A DNA stretch of 64,000 nt, from the NCBI GenBank assembly GCA_031550535.1, contig JAVBOM010000061.1, forward strand, positions 3,282 through 67,281. The letters are read 5' to 3'. This stretch comes from Avichristensenella sp031550535 (GTDB lineage: Bacteria; Bacillota; Clostridia; Christensenellales; Aristaeellaceae). Numbering within the stretch: position 1 is the stretch's first letter; each line of letters opens with the position of its first letter. Positions 15,674 to 25,700 of this stretch are shown here, one piece after another. Both the position numbers and the translations under genes were made by a program. The notes beneath the pieces are model-generated. The model was not told the DNA's origin and ran no database searches. It saw only the letters and a program-made list of their open reading frames with translations.

Positions 15674-17305
15674 TTATGTCATCTTTTTTTGTGCATTTCC
15701 AATATTTTCCATTTTGGACATGTTGTTCGCGCCCCCCGTTTCGTCCGTCGCGGGCGCATCCTCACCGCCTGTCGCTTGGCCAGAGACGCCCTCCGGAAGC
15801 GCGGGGAAAGCGCCCTCGGGCGGCAGCCCGAGCGGCGGATACAGCGGCAGAATCACTTCGCCCCCGGCGTTGACGCAGCGCGGCGGGGGATCGGAAAGCC
15901 ACACGCCCTGCTCAAGGTCGTTCAGATACCGGCGGACAATGGCGATGTAGGGCGGAACGAAATCCTCGTCCTTTTTGTCCGGGCCGATGCGGTGCGGGGC
16001 CCAAAGGCGACGCGTCATCGCGTGCGCGGCGAGCTTCGGGGTGAACTCGGCGGCGGCGACGCGCATCATATCTTCATAGCGGCCGATGAGGGCCACATCC
16101 GGCGGCATGCCGGTCATGCCGCGCAGTTGGTCTTCCAGCTTGCCCTGCACGTACTGGGCGATGCCGTCAAGCTCCAGACCCATCCTGCGGAATGTGGACA
16201 GATGGGGGACAATCTCGGCGAAAAAGGCCGCGGCATCGTCGTCCGACTCGATCTGGCGCAGCATCCGCATCACCGCGATGCCCCAGCATACCGCCTCCGT
16301 GGTGCTCCGCACTTCATCGCCGATGTAGAGCATGCGGTCAAAGGCGGGGCGGAGCGTGTCGTCCACCCGGTAATGCGCGTCGCGGAACGCGTCGTCCGGC
16401 GCGTACAGGCAATCGACGCCCAGGCGAATCTGCGACCCGACGCGCGGCACCGAGTCGTCCAGGTTCACGATATTATATATAGGATAGCCTTTCGGATCAA
16501 ACCCGCCTCCGGCGGCGGAAACGGTCGGCGCGGCGAACGAATAGGCGTGGATGCGGGACGGGTCAATGCCCCGGCCGATCAGCAGGTGGGTATACGTCTG
16601 CACGAGCGCGCCGCCCTGGCTGTGGCCGGAGATCCAGAACGTGATCCGGCTGCCCGGGCGTTTGGCCTCCAGCATCGCGTCCGCGAGCGTGTACGTGTCC
16701 CTTCCGGACGCGGCGGCGAGCGCGGGCAGCAAAACGCGCGGAGCCTGCGCGTCAAACTGCCGCGCCAGCTCCAGGAAGCCGTAGTGCATGCCGACCTCCG
16801 GGTGCATTTTGAAATTGGAAAACCAATCGAAGAACTTTTGCGTGGTGCCGATGAACGAGATGGCGATCACCACCTGTCCGTCCGGCGCCACGCGCGCCAT
16901 CACGACGCTTTTGTTCATATCGGTCACGAAAAACTGCCGCGCGGCCCGCACCAGGTCGCCGATGGGGCGGACGCCGCGAATGAGCGACCGCGCGCGGCGG
17001 CGCTTCCATTCGGCCTCGATGGCCGCAAGCTTGGAATCGCTGTCTCGGTCCAGCGGAACCACGCGGTCCTCGATGACGAACGTGCAGTCCGTGAAGCCGG
17101 AACGAATCCAGGGCGCGACGTTGAGGTCGTACACGTTGGCCGCGAGCTCCGCGCTCATCCGGGCCAGCGGCGGGGAAAACGGGACGCGCGCCGTTCCGAA
17201 GGCGTCGGGCTGAGCATCCCGGAAAAAGACCGAAAGATCGGCCAGATTTGTATAGGTAAGCGGCCCGATCACGTGCGCGCCGCGCCCTGATTGCTCGTCT
17301 TGCAT
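15674..17305 (-). CDS. Alpha/beta-hydrolase, class 3 lipase-like
   Basis: This 543-residue protein has no signal peptide. The central part carries ISFIGTTQKFFDWFSN, then the nucleophile elbow FWISGHSQGGALVQTYTHL (GxSxG), then SFAAPTV and a VNLDDSVPRVG segment, an arrangement typical of fungal-type class 3 lipases and related Firmicute proteins. The C-terminal 200 residues are helical and unassigned, ending in an acidic, Gly/Ala-rich tail. Substrate unknown. The ATG at 17305 follows AAGG at 8-10 nt and lies downstream of a promoter divergent with that of the phosphofructokinase gene. Confidence 0.75.
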   Translation of the reverse strand: MQDEQSGRGAHVIGPLTYTNLADLSVFFRDAQPDAFGTARVPFSPPLARMSAELAANVYDLNVAPWIRSGFTDCTFVIEDRVVPLDRDSDSKLAAIEAEWKRRRARSLIRGVRPIGDLVRAARQFFVTDMNKSVVMARVAPDGQVVIAISFIGTTQKFFDWFSNFKMHPEVGMHYGFLELARQFDAQAPRVLLPALAAASGRDTYTLADAMLEAKRPGSRITFWISGHSQGGALVQTYTHLLIGRGIDPSRIHAYSFAAPTVSAAGGGFDPKGYPIYNIVNLDDSVPRVGSQIRLGVDCLYAPDDAFRDAHYRVDDTLRPAFDRMLYIGDEVRSTTEAVCWGIAVMRMLRQIESDDDAAAFFAEIVPHLSTFRRMGLELDGIAQYVQGKLEDQLRGMTGMPPDVALIGRYEDMMRVAAAEFTPKLAAHAMTRRLWAPHRIGPDKKDEDFVPPYIAIVRRYLNDLEQGVWLSDPPPRCVNAGGEVILPLYPPLGLPPEGAFPALPEGVSGQATGGEDAPATDETGGANNMSKMENIGNAQKKMT

Positions 17306-17338
17306 GATGATGACCTTCCACGCGCTGTAGTTTCGTCC

Positions 17339-17388
17339 AGTATAGCATACATGAAGGGTTTGATTCAAACCATTGGACATGCTATAAT
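17339..17388. promoter_or_regulatory. Overlapping divergent promoters sharing one palindrome
   Basis: Rightward: -35 TTGATT (17360-17365), 17 bp, -10 TATAAT (17383-17388). Leftward: -35 TTGAAT (17363-17368 on the minus strand), 18 bp, -10 TATACT (17339-17344). Both -35 boxes lie within the palindrome GTTTGATTCAAAC (17358-17370), so RNA polymerase cannot occupy both at once and one bound factor could control both genes. Confidence 0.8.
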
Positions 17389-17427
17389 GAAAAAACCACC
17401 AAACGATGATAAGAGGAGGGCTGCTTC

Positions 17428-18501
17428 GTGAAAAGGCGCATTGGCATCCTGACAAGCGGCGGTGATTGCCCTGGGCTGAACGCGGCGATTCGAGGCGTCG
17501 CCCGCGCTTCTTATGAAATGCTCGACGCCGAAATCGTCGGCATCCAGGATGGGTATCGCGGCCTGATCGAAGGCGAGTGGCGGGAAATGCAGCGGGGAGA
17601 ATTCTCCGGCATCCTGACGCTTGGCGGGACGATCCTGGGCACGTCCAGACAGCCCTTCCGCAATATGCGCGTCATCGGCGAGGACCACGTGGACAAGGTG
17701 CAGAACATGGTGCGCAACTACGAAAAAATGCGGCTGGACTGCCTGGTGACGCTCGGCGGGAACGGCACGCACAAGACGGCCAACCTGCTGGCCGAGGAAG
17801 GGCTGAACATCATCGGTCTGCCCAAGACGATCGACAACGACATCTGGCTGACCGATGTGACGTTCGGGTTCCATACGGCCGTGGACATCGCCACCGAGGT
17901 GATCGACCGCATCCATACGACCGCCGCGAGCCACGGGCGCACGATGGTGATTGAGATCATGGGGAACAAGGCTGGGTGGCTCACGCTGTATTCCGGCCTC
18001 GCGGGCGGCGCGGATATCGTGCTGTTGCCTGAAATTCCCTACCGCATAGAGCGGGTGCTGGAGGCGGTGGAGCGCCGCGCGAAAGCGAAAAAGGATTTCT
18101 CCATTCTGGCCGTGGCCGAGGGCGCGATGGACGTGCAGGAGGCCGAAATGAAGAAAAAGCAAAGGGCGGAGGCGCGTGCGAGCATGCCGTGGGCGTCCGT
18201 ATCCCAGCGCATCGCGGCGCAGATCATCGAGAAAATCGGCGTGGAGACCCGCGTCGTCGTGCCCGGGCACATCCAGCGCGGCGGAAGTCCCTCCGCGTAC
18301 GACCGCGTGCTTTCCACGCGCTTTGGCGTGCACGCGGCGAAGCTGATTCACGACCAGGTATACGGCATGGCCGTCGGCCTGTGCGGGAACGACGTGGTAC
18401 ACAACCCGCTGGCCGAGGTGGCGGGGAGGACAAAGTTTGTGCCGCAGGACCACCAGATGGTGGGCGCCGCGCGCGCGATGGGCATCTGCATGGGGGACTG
18501 A
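17428..18501 (+). CDS. pfkA: 6-phosphofructokinase (GGNGT type)
   Basis: This 357-residue PfkA-fold enzyme has the N-terminal GILTSGGDCPGLNAAIRG, the catalytic Asp in PKTIDNDI, the fructose 6-phosphate region MGNKAGWLTLYSGL, and GHIQRGGSPSAYDR. The phosphate-donor loop reads LGGNGTHKTA, where E. coli ATP-PFK has GGDGS and PPi enzymes have GGDDT; together with Lys in PKT this leaves the donor (ATP or pyrophosphate) uncertain. It commits fructose 6-phosphate to glycolysis. It starts at GTG 17428 with AAGAGGAGGG upstream. The purine nucleoside phosphorylase gene follows after 32 bp. Confidence 0.93.
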   Translation: MKRRIGILTSGGDCPGLNAAIRGVARASYEMLDAEIVGIQDGYRGLIEGEWREMQRGEFSGILTLGGTILGTSRQPFRNMRVIGEDHVDKVQNMVRNYEKMRLDCLVTLGGNGTHKTANLLAEEGLNIIGLPKTIDNDIWLTDVTFGFHTAVDIATEVIDRIHTTAASHGRTMVIEIMGNKAGWLTLYSGLAGGADIVLLPEIPYRIERVLEAVERRAKAKKDFSILAVAEGAMDVQEAEMKKKQRAEARASMPWASVSQRIAAQIIEKIGVETRVVVPGHIQRGGSPSAYDRVLSTRFGVHAAKLIHDQVYGMAVGLCGNDVVHNPLAEVAGRTKFVPQDHQMVGAARAMGICMGD

Positions 18502-18533
18502 TCCCGAAACAATGACAGAGGAGGCATTCCTGC

Positions 18534-19349
18534 ATGACTGAATTAGAACGAATTGACGCGGCCGCCGCCGCCATTGAGCACGCGTGCGGCGACGCGGAGA
18601 TCGGGCTGATCCTGGGATCGGGGCTGGGGGACAGCCTGCGCTCCATCGAGAACGCGCGCCGGCTTCCCTACGCGGACATCCCGGGGTTTTCCAGCACGAC
18701 CGTGCCGGGCCACCACGGGGAATGGCTGGGCTGCCAGATGCACGGCAAGCGTGTCGCCGTGATGCGCGGCCGGTTTCATTATTATGAAGGGCATCCCATC
18801 GAGGATGTCGTGCTGCCCGTGCGCGTGATGCGGAGGCTCGGCGTGAAAACGGTGATCCTCACGAACGCGGCGGGCGGGGTGAACACGGAGTTTGCGCCGG
18901 GCGATCTGATGCTGATCCGCGACATGATCAACTACAGCGGTGTCAACCCGCTGATTGGCCCAAACCTGGGCGCGTTCGGCCCGCGCTTCCCGGACATGTC
19001 CCGCGTTTTTGACGCGAACCTGTGCGATACCGCCCGCCAGTGCGCCGCGCGGCAGGGCGTCACCCTGCGGGAAGGCGTGTACATGTGGTTCAGCGGGCCA
19101 TCGTTTGAAACCCCGGCGGAAATCAGGATGGCGCGCGTGCTGGGCGCGGACGCCATCGGCATGTCCACCGTGCCGGAGGCGATTGTCGCGCGGCACGCGG
19201 GGATGCGCGTGCTCGGCTTCTCCTGCATCACGAACATGGCGGCGGGCATTCTGGACCAGCCGCTGGACCACGAGGAAGTGCTGGCGACGGGCGAACGGGT
19301 CAAGACGGTCTTTGCCGATCTGATTGACACAATTGTTGGGGCGGTATAA
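18534..19349 (+). CDS. punA: Purine nucleoside phosphorylase (trimeric type)
   Basis: This 271-residue enzyme phosphorolyses inosine and guanosine to base plus (deoxy)ribose 1-phosphate. Motifs of the low-molecular-mass PNP family: GLILGSGLG, TTVPGHHGEWLG, RGRFHYYEGH, TNAAGGVN, SGPSFETPAEIRM, MSTVPEAIVARH and TNMAAGI. AGAGGAGG precedes the ATG. It follows pfkA and ends at a terminator, so the two form an operon; its product feeds phosphopentomutase (deoB at 10.7 kb). Confidence 0.95.
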   Translation: MTELERIDAAAAAIEHACGDAEIGLILGSGLGDSLRSIENARRLPYADIPGFSSTTVPGHHGEWLGCQMHGKRVAVMRGRFHYYEGHPIEDVVLPVRVMRRLGVKTVILTNAAGGVNTEFAPGDLMLIRDMINYSGVNPLIGPNLGAFGPRFPDMSRVFDANLCDTARQCAARQGVTLREGVYMWFSGPSFETPAEIRMARVLGADAIGMSTVPEAIVARHAGMRVLGFSCITNMAAGILDQPLDHEEVLATGERVKTVFADLIDTIVGAV

Positions 19350-19365
19350 CGCAAAGGTACTTGAT

Positions 19366-19400
19366 GGGCGGTGCAGGAAGATTGCGCCGCTCAATTTTTT
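19366..19400 (+). terminator. Terminator after the phosphofructokinase-PNP operon
   Basis: A 10-bp stem with two G-U pairs (GGGCGGTGCA with TGCGCCGCTC), a 7-nt loop, then AATTTTTT. Confidence 0.85.
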
Positions 19401-19528
19401 CCTTCGGGTGAACCTTTTCCTTTCGTGAACGATCTAACCGCATATCCCGAAAAAACGCATAGGAAGAAGTGTCGAAATGGGTCGATTTGTCAAATATGAA
19501 AAAATTATTAAAAATTTGTTTCAAACAA

Positions 19529-19557
19529 TTGAAAAACGTTCCCATGTGTGGTAATAT
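19529..19557 (+). promoter_or_regulatory. Promoter for the Ig-like repeat protein
   Basis: A -35 TTGAAA and a -10 TAATAT are separated by 17 bp in an AT-rich stretch; the predicted start near 19564 gives a leader of about 220 nt. Confidence 0.8.
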
Positions 19558-19571
19558 TTGTTTTGTGTAGT

Positions 19572-19686
19572 GCGGATTCAGGCGTAACTGCCTGCAGAGG
19601 GGTCCGCGAGGCGCGAAAGGGGGAATCCCTGGCGTGCCGGCTACTTTGGTGGTTTAACAGTACAGACGGGGATGCTCGCTGGCAAG
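19572..19686 (+). promoter_or_regulatory. Structured 5' leader, candidate riboregulator
   Basis: Downstream of the promoter the leader can fold into GCGGA (19572-19576)/TCCGC (19603-19607) enclosing a CAGGC/GCCTG hairpin, then GGCGCG (19610-19615)/CGTGCC (19633-19638) enclosing GGG/CCC. GCCGGC (19636-19641) can alternatively pair with GCTGGC (19678-19683), so two exclusive folds are possible. I could not match it to a known riboswitch class. Confidence 0.4.
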
Positions 19687-19689
19687 GAT

Positions 19690-19746
19690 GCAGGGATTTC
19701 TGGCGAAATCCCCTTATGGCGCCCGATTCTTCGAATCAGCGCCGCC
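19690..19746 (+). repeat. Two-hairpin dispersed element, copy D
   Basis: GCAGGGATTTC, loop TGGC, GAAATCCCC, TTATGGCGCC, GATTC/GAATC hairpin, GCGCCGCC. It lies in the leader of the giant Ig-like protein, 40 nt before its start codon. Confidence 0.85.
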
Positions 19747-19786
19747 GTCAAGAAGCAAAAGGACGCGAATTAAGGAGGCACCAACC

Positions 19787-22700
19787 ATGAAGCAACGGAA
19801 CAGGCGGCACGTATCACTTTTTCTTGTGTTCTGCATGCTGCTATCCCTACCGGCGGTCGGTTTGGCCGAACCCGAGGTAACGGTCACGCCGCTGCCAACT
19901 GATTATGGCAATCAGTTGGTGGTAAACAATCAGCTTCCTACACTCGCGCCCACGCTTGGTGACGGCGGTCAGCCGGAGCCCTCGGCGGCACTGACATTGA
20001 CACCAAACGCGGCGCTGCCAACGGAGCTGACCTTGAACGCCAGCGGGAGTGGCAGCGATAAGCTGGGCCGCGTTACCGTTCAAGGGGAATTTGCCCCCGA
20101 GGAGACATTCGCCTGGGAGATTTCCAAGGTGAAGGGCGACGCGTGCGCACTGACCGTCAATCCCGTTAGCGGGACGGCCTCCGCTGATATCACGTACACC
20201 CTGAAGAGCGCAGGCGAGGTAGCCTATAAGCTCACCTGCAAGGCGGGCGAGCGGACCGGTTCGATGGACATCAAGCTGACCGTGAAAGCAGCCGCGGCCG
20301 CGGATGGTGCGGCGGCGCCCACGGAGGATACCGGTTCCGAGACTGGCGCCCAACTGACGGGTATTTCTATGGAGAAGACGGCGTTCACGGCGATCGTTGG
20401 TCAGCCTGTACAGTTGCCGAACCCCCTGCCCGTGCCCGCGAACGCCGCCTTCCCGGAAGGCACGGTGTTCCGCGCTGTGGCGCAGGGCGGCAGCGAAACT
20501 TCTCTGTCCGAGATTTCCTTTGGCAAAGAGGGCGAGTACAAGGTCAGCGTGCTGGCCAAGATGGGCGATGCGACACTGACCACGGAAGTGAGCGTCACGG
20601 TCAGCGCGGCAAGCGCGCCTGCTGATACGCAGGCGAAGGAGCCGGAGGTCAAAGGACCGGAGACCGAGGACAAGGGGTCCGAAGACTCAAAATCTAAGAA
20701 AACTGGTGCCAGTGGTTTTTCATTCATAGATTCAACGGTTATTGACGACGAATCAAAAAACAACGAGACGGCTGACGAGAATGGCGCGGCCGGTGGTGAC
20801 CCGGGTGCTGCGACGGGCGACGTTACAGGCGGCACGCCTGGCGACGGCGCGGACGGCGAGACCGGAGAAACCGGGAACCCGGACGAGAGTGGCGACACAA
20901 ACCCGTCTGGAAACACCGAAGAGGGCGATGTATTTACGCTTTTCTCCAGCAGCGACAACACGCAGCAGGCACTCAACGCGCCGGTGGTGGCTGCGGCGGC
21001 GGTGCAGAGCCTGAGCGTAACGGCCTCGGCTGGTACGTATATTCAGATGAATAATACGACGACGCTCACCGCGACGATATACCCGCTCGACGCGCCGCAG
21101 ACTGCCGATTGGACAGTCACCGGCAACCAGTCGGTCGTTACCATTACGCCTGACGCGACCGGCAAAACTTGTGTTGTCAAGGGTATCGGCGTTGGCTACA
21201 CGACGATTCGCGTACAGGCGGGCAACAGAGAACAGCTTGTGCAGATAAACGTTTCGCACGTGCCCAGCTCCGTTAAGATCGTGGCGGATAACAATGCCAC
21301 GAAGCTGGGCGTTGGCGATACCATCAACGCGGTGGCGACGATCACACCCCAGACCGCCGCGGACTATCAAACGGTGACATGGCAATCCTCCAATCCATCG
21401 GTAATCTCCGTTGCGCAAATAAGCAACACGCAGGCAAGCCTAACGGCGCACAGTAACGGTACGGTGAGCATTTATGCCACGACAAGCAGCGGTTCTACGG
21501 GCATGCTGTACATGCAAGCCTTTGAGAAGGCGGGCGGCCTTGAGATCAAGGAAGGCAGCCACTCGTTAATGGTCAACGCGTACATGTACCTTACGGCTGT
21601 CATCACTCCGTCTACCGTGCAGACCCAAGCCGTCAAGTGGGAGAGCAGTAACCCCAGCGTTGCTTCTGTATCCACCATGCAGAGCACAACATGCACCGTA
21701 AGGGGTATTGCGGCCGGAAACACAAGAATTACGGCGACTACGACGGACGGGAGCAACCTTACCGCGTCGTACGACATCACCGTCGCCCCCGGCGTGGGGT
21801 CCATCACGATCACGGACACGAACGACAAACCCATCACCTCCGGCACAATCGACATGGGCAGCAGCAATACGCTGCAGCTGAAGGCGCTCATCTCGCCCGC
21901 TGGCGCGAGCCAGGAGGTCGAGTGGTCCACCTACGGAACCAATATCGCCTCCGTGGACAGGACGTCCGGCCTGGTGACCGGCGTATCCCCCGGCACCACG
22001 ACCATCACCGTGCGGTCGACCGACGGCAGCGGCCGCTCCGCGTACATCCCCGTGACAGTGGAGAAGGCGGCGACCGGCATTTCCATCGCGTGCACCACGG
22101 GCGAGGACAAGCTGATGTACGGGAAGAGCCTCCAACTGCAGGCGACCATCTCACCGGCGGACGCCTCCAACAAATACGTGGACTGGACGAGCTCCAATCC
22201 TTCGGCGGCCACGGTGACATCCGGCGGGCTGACCGCGTATGTGTATGGCCAGCGTGTCTTTGCCGTCACGCAGGTCAACATCACCGCGAAATCCAGGAGC
22301 GGGAGCGGGGCCAGCGCGACATACGTTGTCACCGTCTACCCGGCCGCGACCTCCATGGAGATCCTTGTAAACGGCGAGAAAAAGACCTCGGCCCTGATCG
22401 ACCTGTCGAAGGGCGAGTACAGCTTACAGCTTTCGGCCAATGTCTATCCGGCCGATTCCGACCAGACCGTGACCTGGTCGTCCACGAGCAGCTACCTTTC
22501 CGTGGATAGCAACGGCCGCGTGACCGCCTCCATGCCGACCTCGGGCTATGTGTACGCGAGGAGCGGCGGGGTGCAGGCGTCCATCCAGGTCTCGGCGGCC
22601 TACGGTGTATCCAAGATCACCATCAACGGTAGCACGGAGCTTGCCGCCGGAAAGTCGATTGTCCTGACGGCGGACGTGACGCCGAGCAACGCAAGCAACA

Positions 22701-25700
22701 AAACCGTGACGTGGTACTGTGAACCCACGACCCTCGCGACGATCGACGCATATGGCCGCCTCACCGCGAAAACCGGCGTGAATATCGAAGGCACGGTCAA
22801 GGTGTGGGCGATCGCGAAGGACGGTTCGGGTACGCGCAGCGATGACTTTAGTGTCTCCGTGCGGCCGACCGCGTCCACGATGACCATCCATGTGGATGGC
22901 AACAGCGAGCCGTCCACCACGGCGACGATCGACCTGAGCACCGGCAAGGACAGAATGTACCTGACGGCCAAAATTATCCCCACCAACGCCAACCAGGGCG
23001 TGAAGTGGGTATCGTACAACCAGACGGTTGCGACGGTTAACGAGACGACGGGCGAAGTGACCGCCAAGGCATACGGCACCACCACGATCACCGCGACGAC
23101 GACGGACGGCACCATGATCCAGCGTTCGATCACGATCACGGTGGGCCGGTCCGTGCAGACGATCAAGATTACGGGCAGCGGCAACGAGCTGGCGGCCCTG
23201 AAGACGATGACGCTCAACGCGGAGATTCTCCCGTCCTCCGCGACCAACAAGAACCTGACCTGGACCAGCAGCGACCCGAACGCGCTGGCCGTTACGTCGC
23301 AGTACACGTATGGGTATCAGGCGACGGTCACGGCGAGAACGGTGCAGAACCCGACGACAGTTACCATCACCGCGACGGCGGCGGACGGCAGCGGGACGAA
23401 GGGCACCTATGAGATCACCGTGGTGCCGCAGGTGGGAACCCTGCAGATTGTGGACGCAACCGGCGCTCCGTTTGCGGATAATGCCGCGTATATTGACCTC
23501 GGCAAAAGCAACAGGACGCTGCAGCTCAAGGTGAGTGTTACCCCCACGGGGGCGAGCACGGGCGCTACCTGGGCCACGAACAACTACCAGGTCGCAACGG
23601 TGGACAGCAATGGCCTTGTGAAGGGTGTTGCCGCCGGTACGGCGGTCATCACCGCGACCGCGTCGGACGGCAGCGGCCGCAGGGCGACGCTCACCGTAAA
23701 GGTCGCGACGCAGGCGACGAAAATTGAGATTGTGAACACCGAGCGGGAACTTTACGCGACCAAGACACTGGCGCTTCGGGCGCAGGCAACGCCCGGGAGC
23801 GCGTCCAGCACGTTCACATGGACATCCAGTAATCCGGACGCGGCCACCGTTTCCGCGTATGGCGTTGTGACGGCGAAGAAGGTGGACTACGACACCCAGG
23901 TGACGATCACCGCGACGGCTAGCGACGGCAGCGGCCAATCGGGGAGCATCACGCTGACGATCAAGCCGATTTCCGCTGGGATCACGGTCTATCAGGGAAG
24001 CACTCCGACAACGTCCCTGACGCTTAACCTGGACGCCACGGACAAGACGGCGCTGCTGACCGCCAAGGCGACACCCGCCGGCGTGGGGCAGACGTTCGAC
24101 TGGATCAGCTACAATACCAATGTCGCGACCGTGGTGGACGGCCTGGTAACGGCGAAGGGCGTCGGCTCGGCCAGGATCGTCGTCAAGGCGCGCGACGGCA
24201 GCGGCCTGCAGACCTGGGTGGATGTGAAGGTGGAGCGGTACGCCACGGAGGTTACCATCACATCGGCGAACGGCGCAACGTCCATCGGCATTTACCAGAC
24301 GCTCACACTGAACGCGACCGTGAAGGCGGCGGACGGCACCACCCCGACGACCACCGGCGTGACGTGGGAAAGCGATAAGCCGGGGGTTGCGAAGATCAAC
24401 TCCTACTCGGATTCGTCCGCGGTGATCTATGGCGCTGCGGAAGGCACGGCCACCATAACGGCGACGTCCAAGAACAATCCGAGCGCGACGGCTCAGTTCA
24501 CCGTTACGGTAACGCCCAAGGCAACAAGCATTTCGATCGACGGAGTCAATCCGCGATCGGTCAACTTGACGAGCACACCGGACTATACGGAGACGCTTGT
24601 CGCGAAAGTTGAACCTCTTGGTAGCGCGAGCCAGACGGTGACATGGTCTACCAGCAACGCGTCTGTGGTCAGCGTGGAAGCGACGACGGGCAAGATTAAG
24701 GCGCTGAAGGTCGGCACTGCGATCATTACGGCGAGAGCGACCGACGGCAGCAATCTAAGCGCCACATTGACGGTAAACGTCACTTCCAGTGCCAGTGGCA
24801 TTCAGATTACCGGCCAGACGGAAGCGTTGCCGGGGACGAACGTGCAACTGACGGCCAAGGTGCTGCCAGCCACTGCTTCGCAGACGGTCACATGGACCTG
24901 CAATGACCCGGACCGTGCGACGGTAGGCTATTCGACGGGCGTTGTGGTGATTCGGTCCACGCCGCTGAACGGCGCAACATGGGCAACTCCGATCGTGATT
25001 ACGGCGACAGGTTCGGACGGAGCCATCGCGACGCATGAAATCAAGGTAAGCGACCGGATGACCGGCGTGGAAATCAAGTCGAACACGGGGGAGACAGGCA
25101 CGACGTATGTCAGCATTGGCGGCTCGCTGACGCTCACCGCGACCCCGATACCGAATACCCTCGCGGGCAAGACCTTTACGTGGTCGTCTTCGGCGGAATC
25201 GATCGCCAAGGTCGACGCAAGCGGCATGGTGACTGGCGTTGCCGGTGGCCGCGCGACCATCACCGCGAAGGCGAACGACGGAAGCAATGTGAGCGGAACG
25301 ATTTCCGTGGTTGTGTCGACGCCGATAGACAGCGTCACCATCACGCAGCCGACATCGGTGGATCTGCCGGCGGGAAGTTCGCTCAAACTCAACGCGACTG
25401 TGTTGCCGGAAAGCGCGACGGACAAGACCATCCTGTGGTCGTCCAGTGACGAGAGCCTTGCGTCGGTCACATCGACGGGCATCGTGACGGCGAAGGCGGT
25501 TACGGAGACAAAGCCCGTGACCATCACCGCAAAAGCGGCAGCGGCACCGGGCAAGCTAGCCACGATTATATTGTATATCAAGCCGGTCGCGGGCACGGTC
25601 ACGGTATCGGTTCCTAGTAATGTGGAGCCTGTTATCAACCTGTCAGCGAGCGACCTGACGGGACGGCAATTGCGCCTTGAGGCCAAAACGGTGCCGTATA

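Noticed and set aside
15689..17290. 533-codon open frame on the plus strand
   Set aside because: It is antisense to the lipase-like gene, Arg/His-rich, without a ribosome binding site; a typical shadow in GC-rich coding DNA.
19572..19686. c-di-GMP-I riboswitch before the giant protein
   Set aside because: I looked for the conserved core around CGCAAAGCC and the GGCTA tetraloop-receptor pattern and did not find them together; only a short CGAAAGGGGGA stretch resembles it.
22424..23938. 504-codon frame antisense to the Ig-like repeats
   Set aside because: Arg-rich mirror of the repetitive gene; no start signal.
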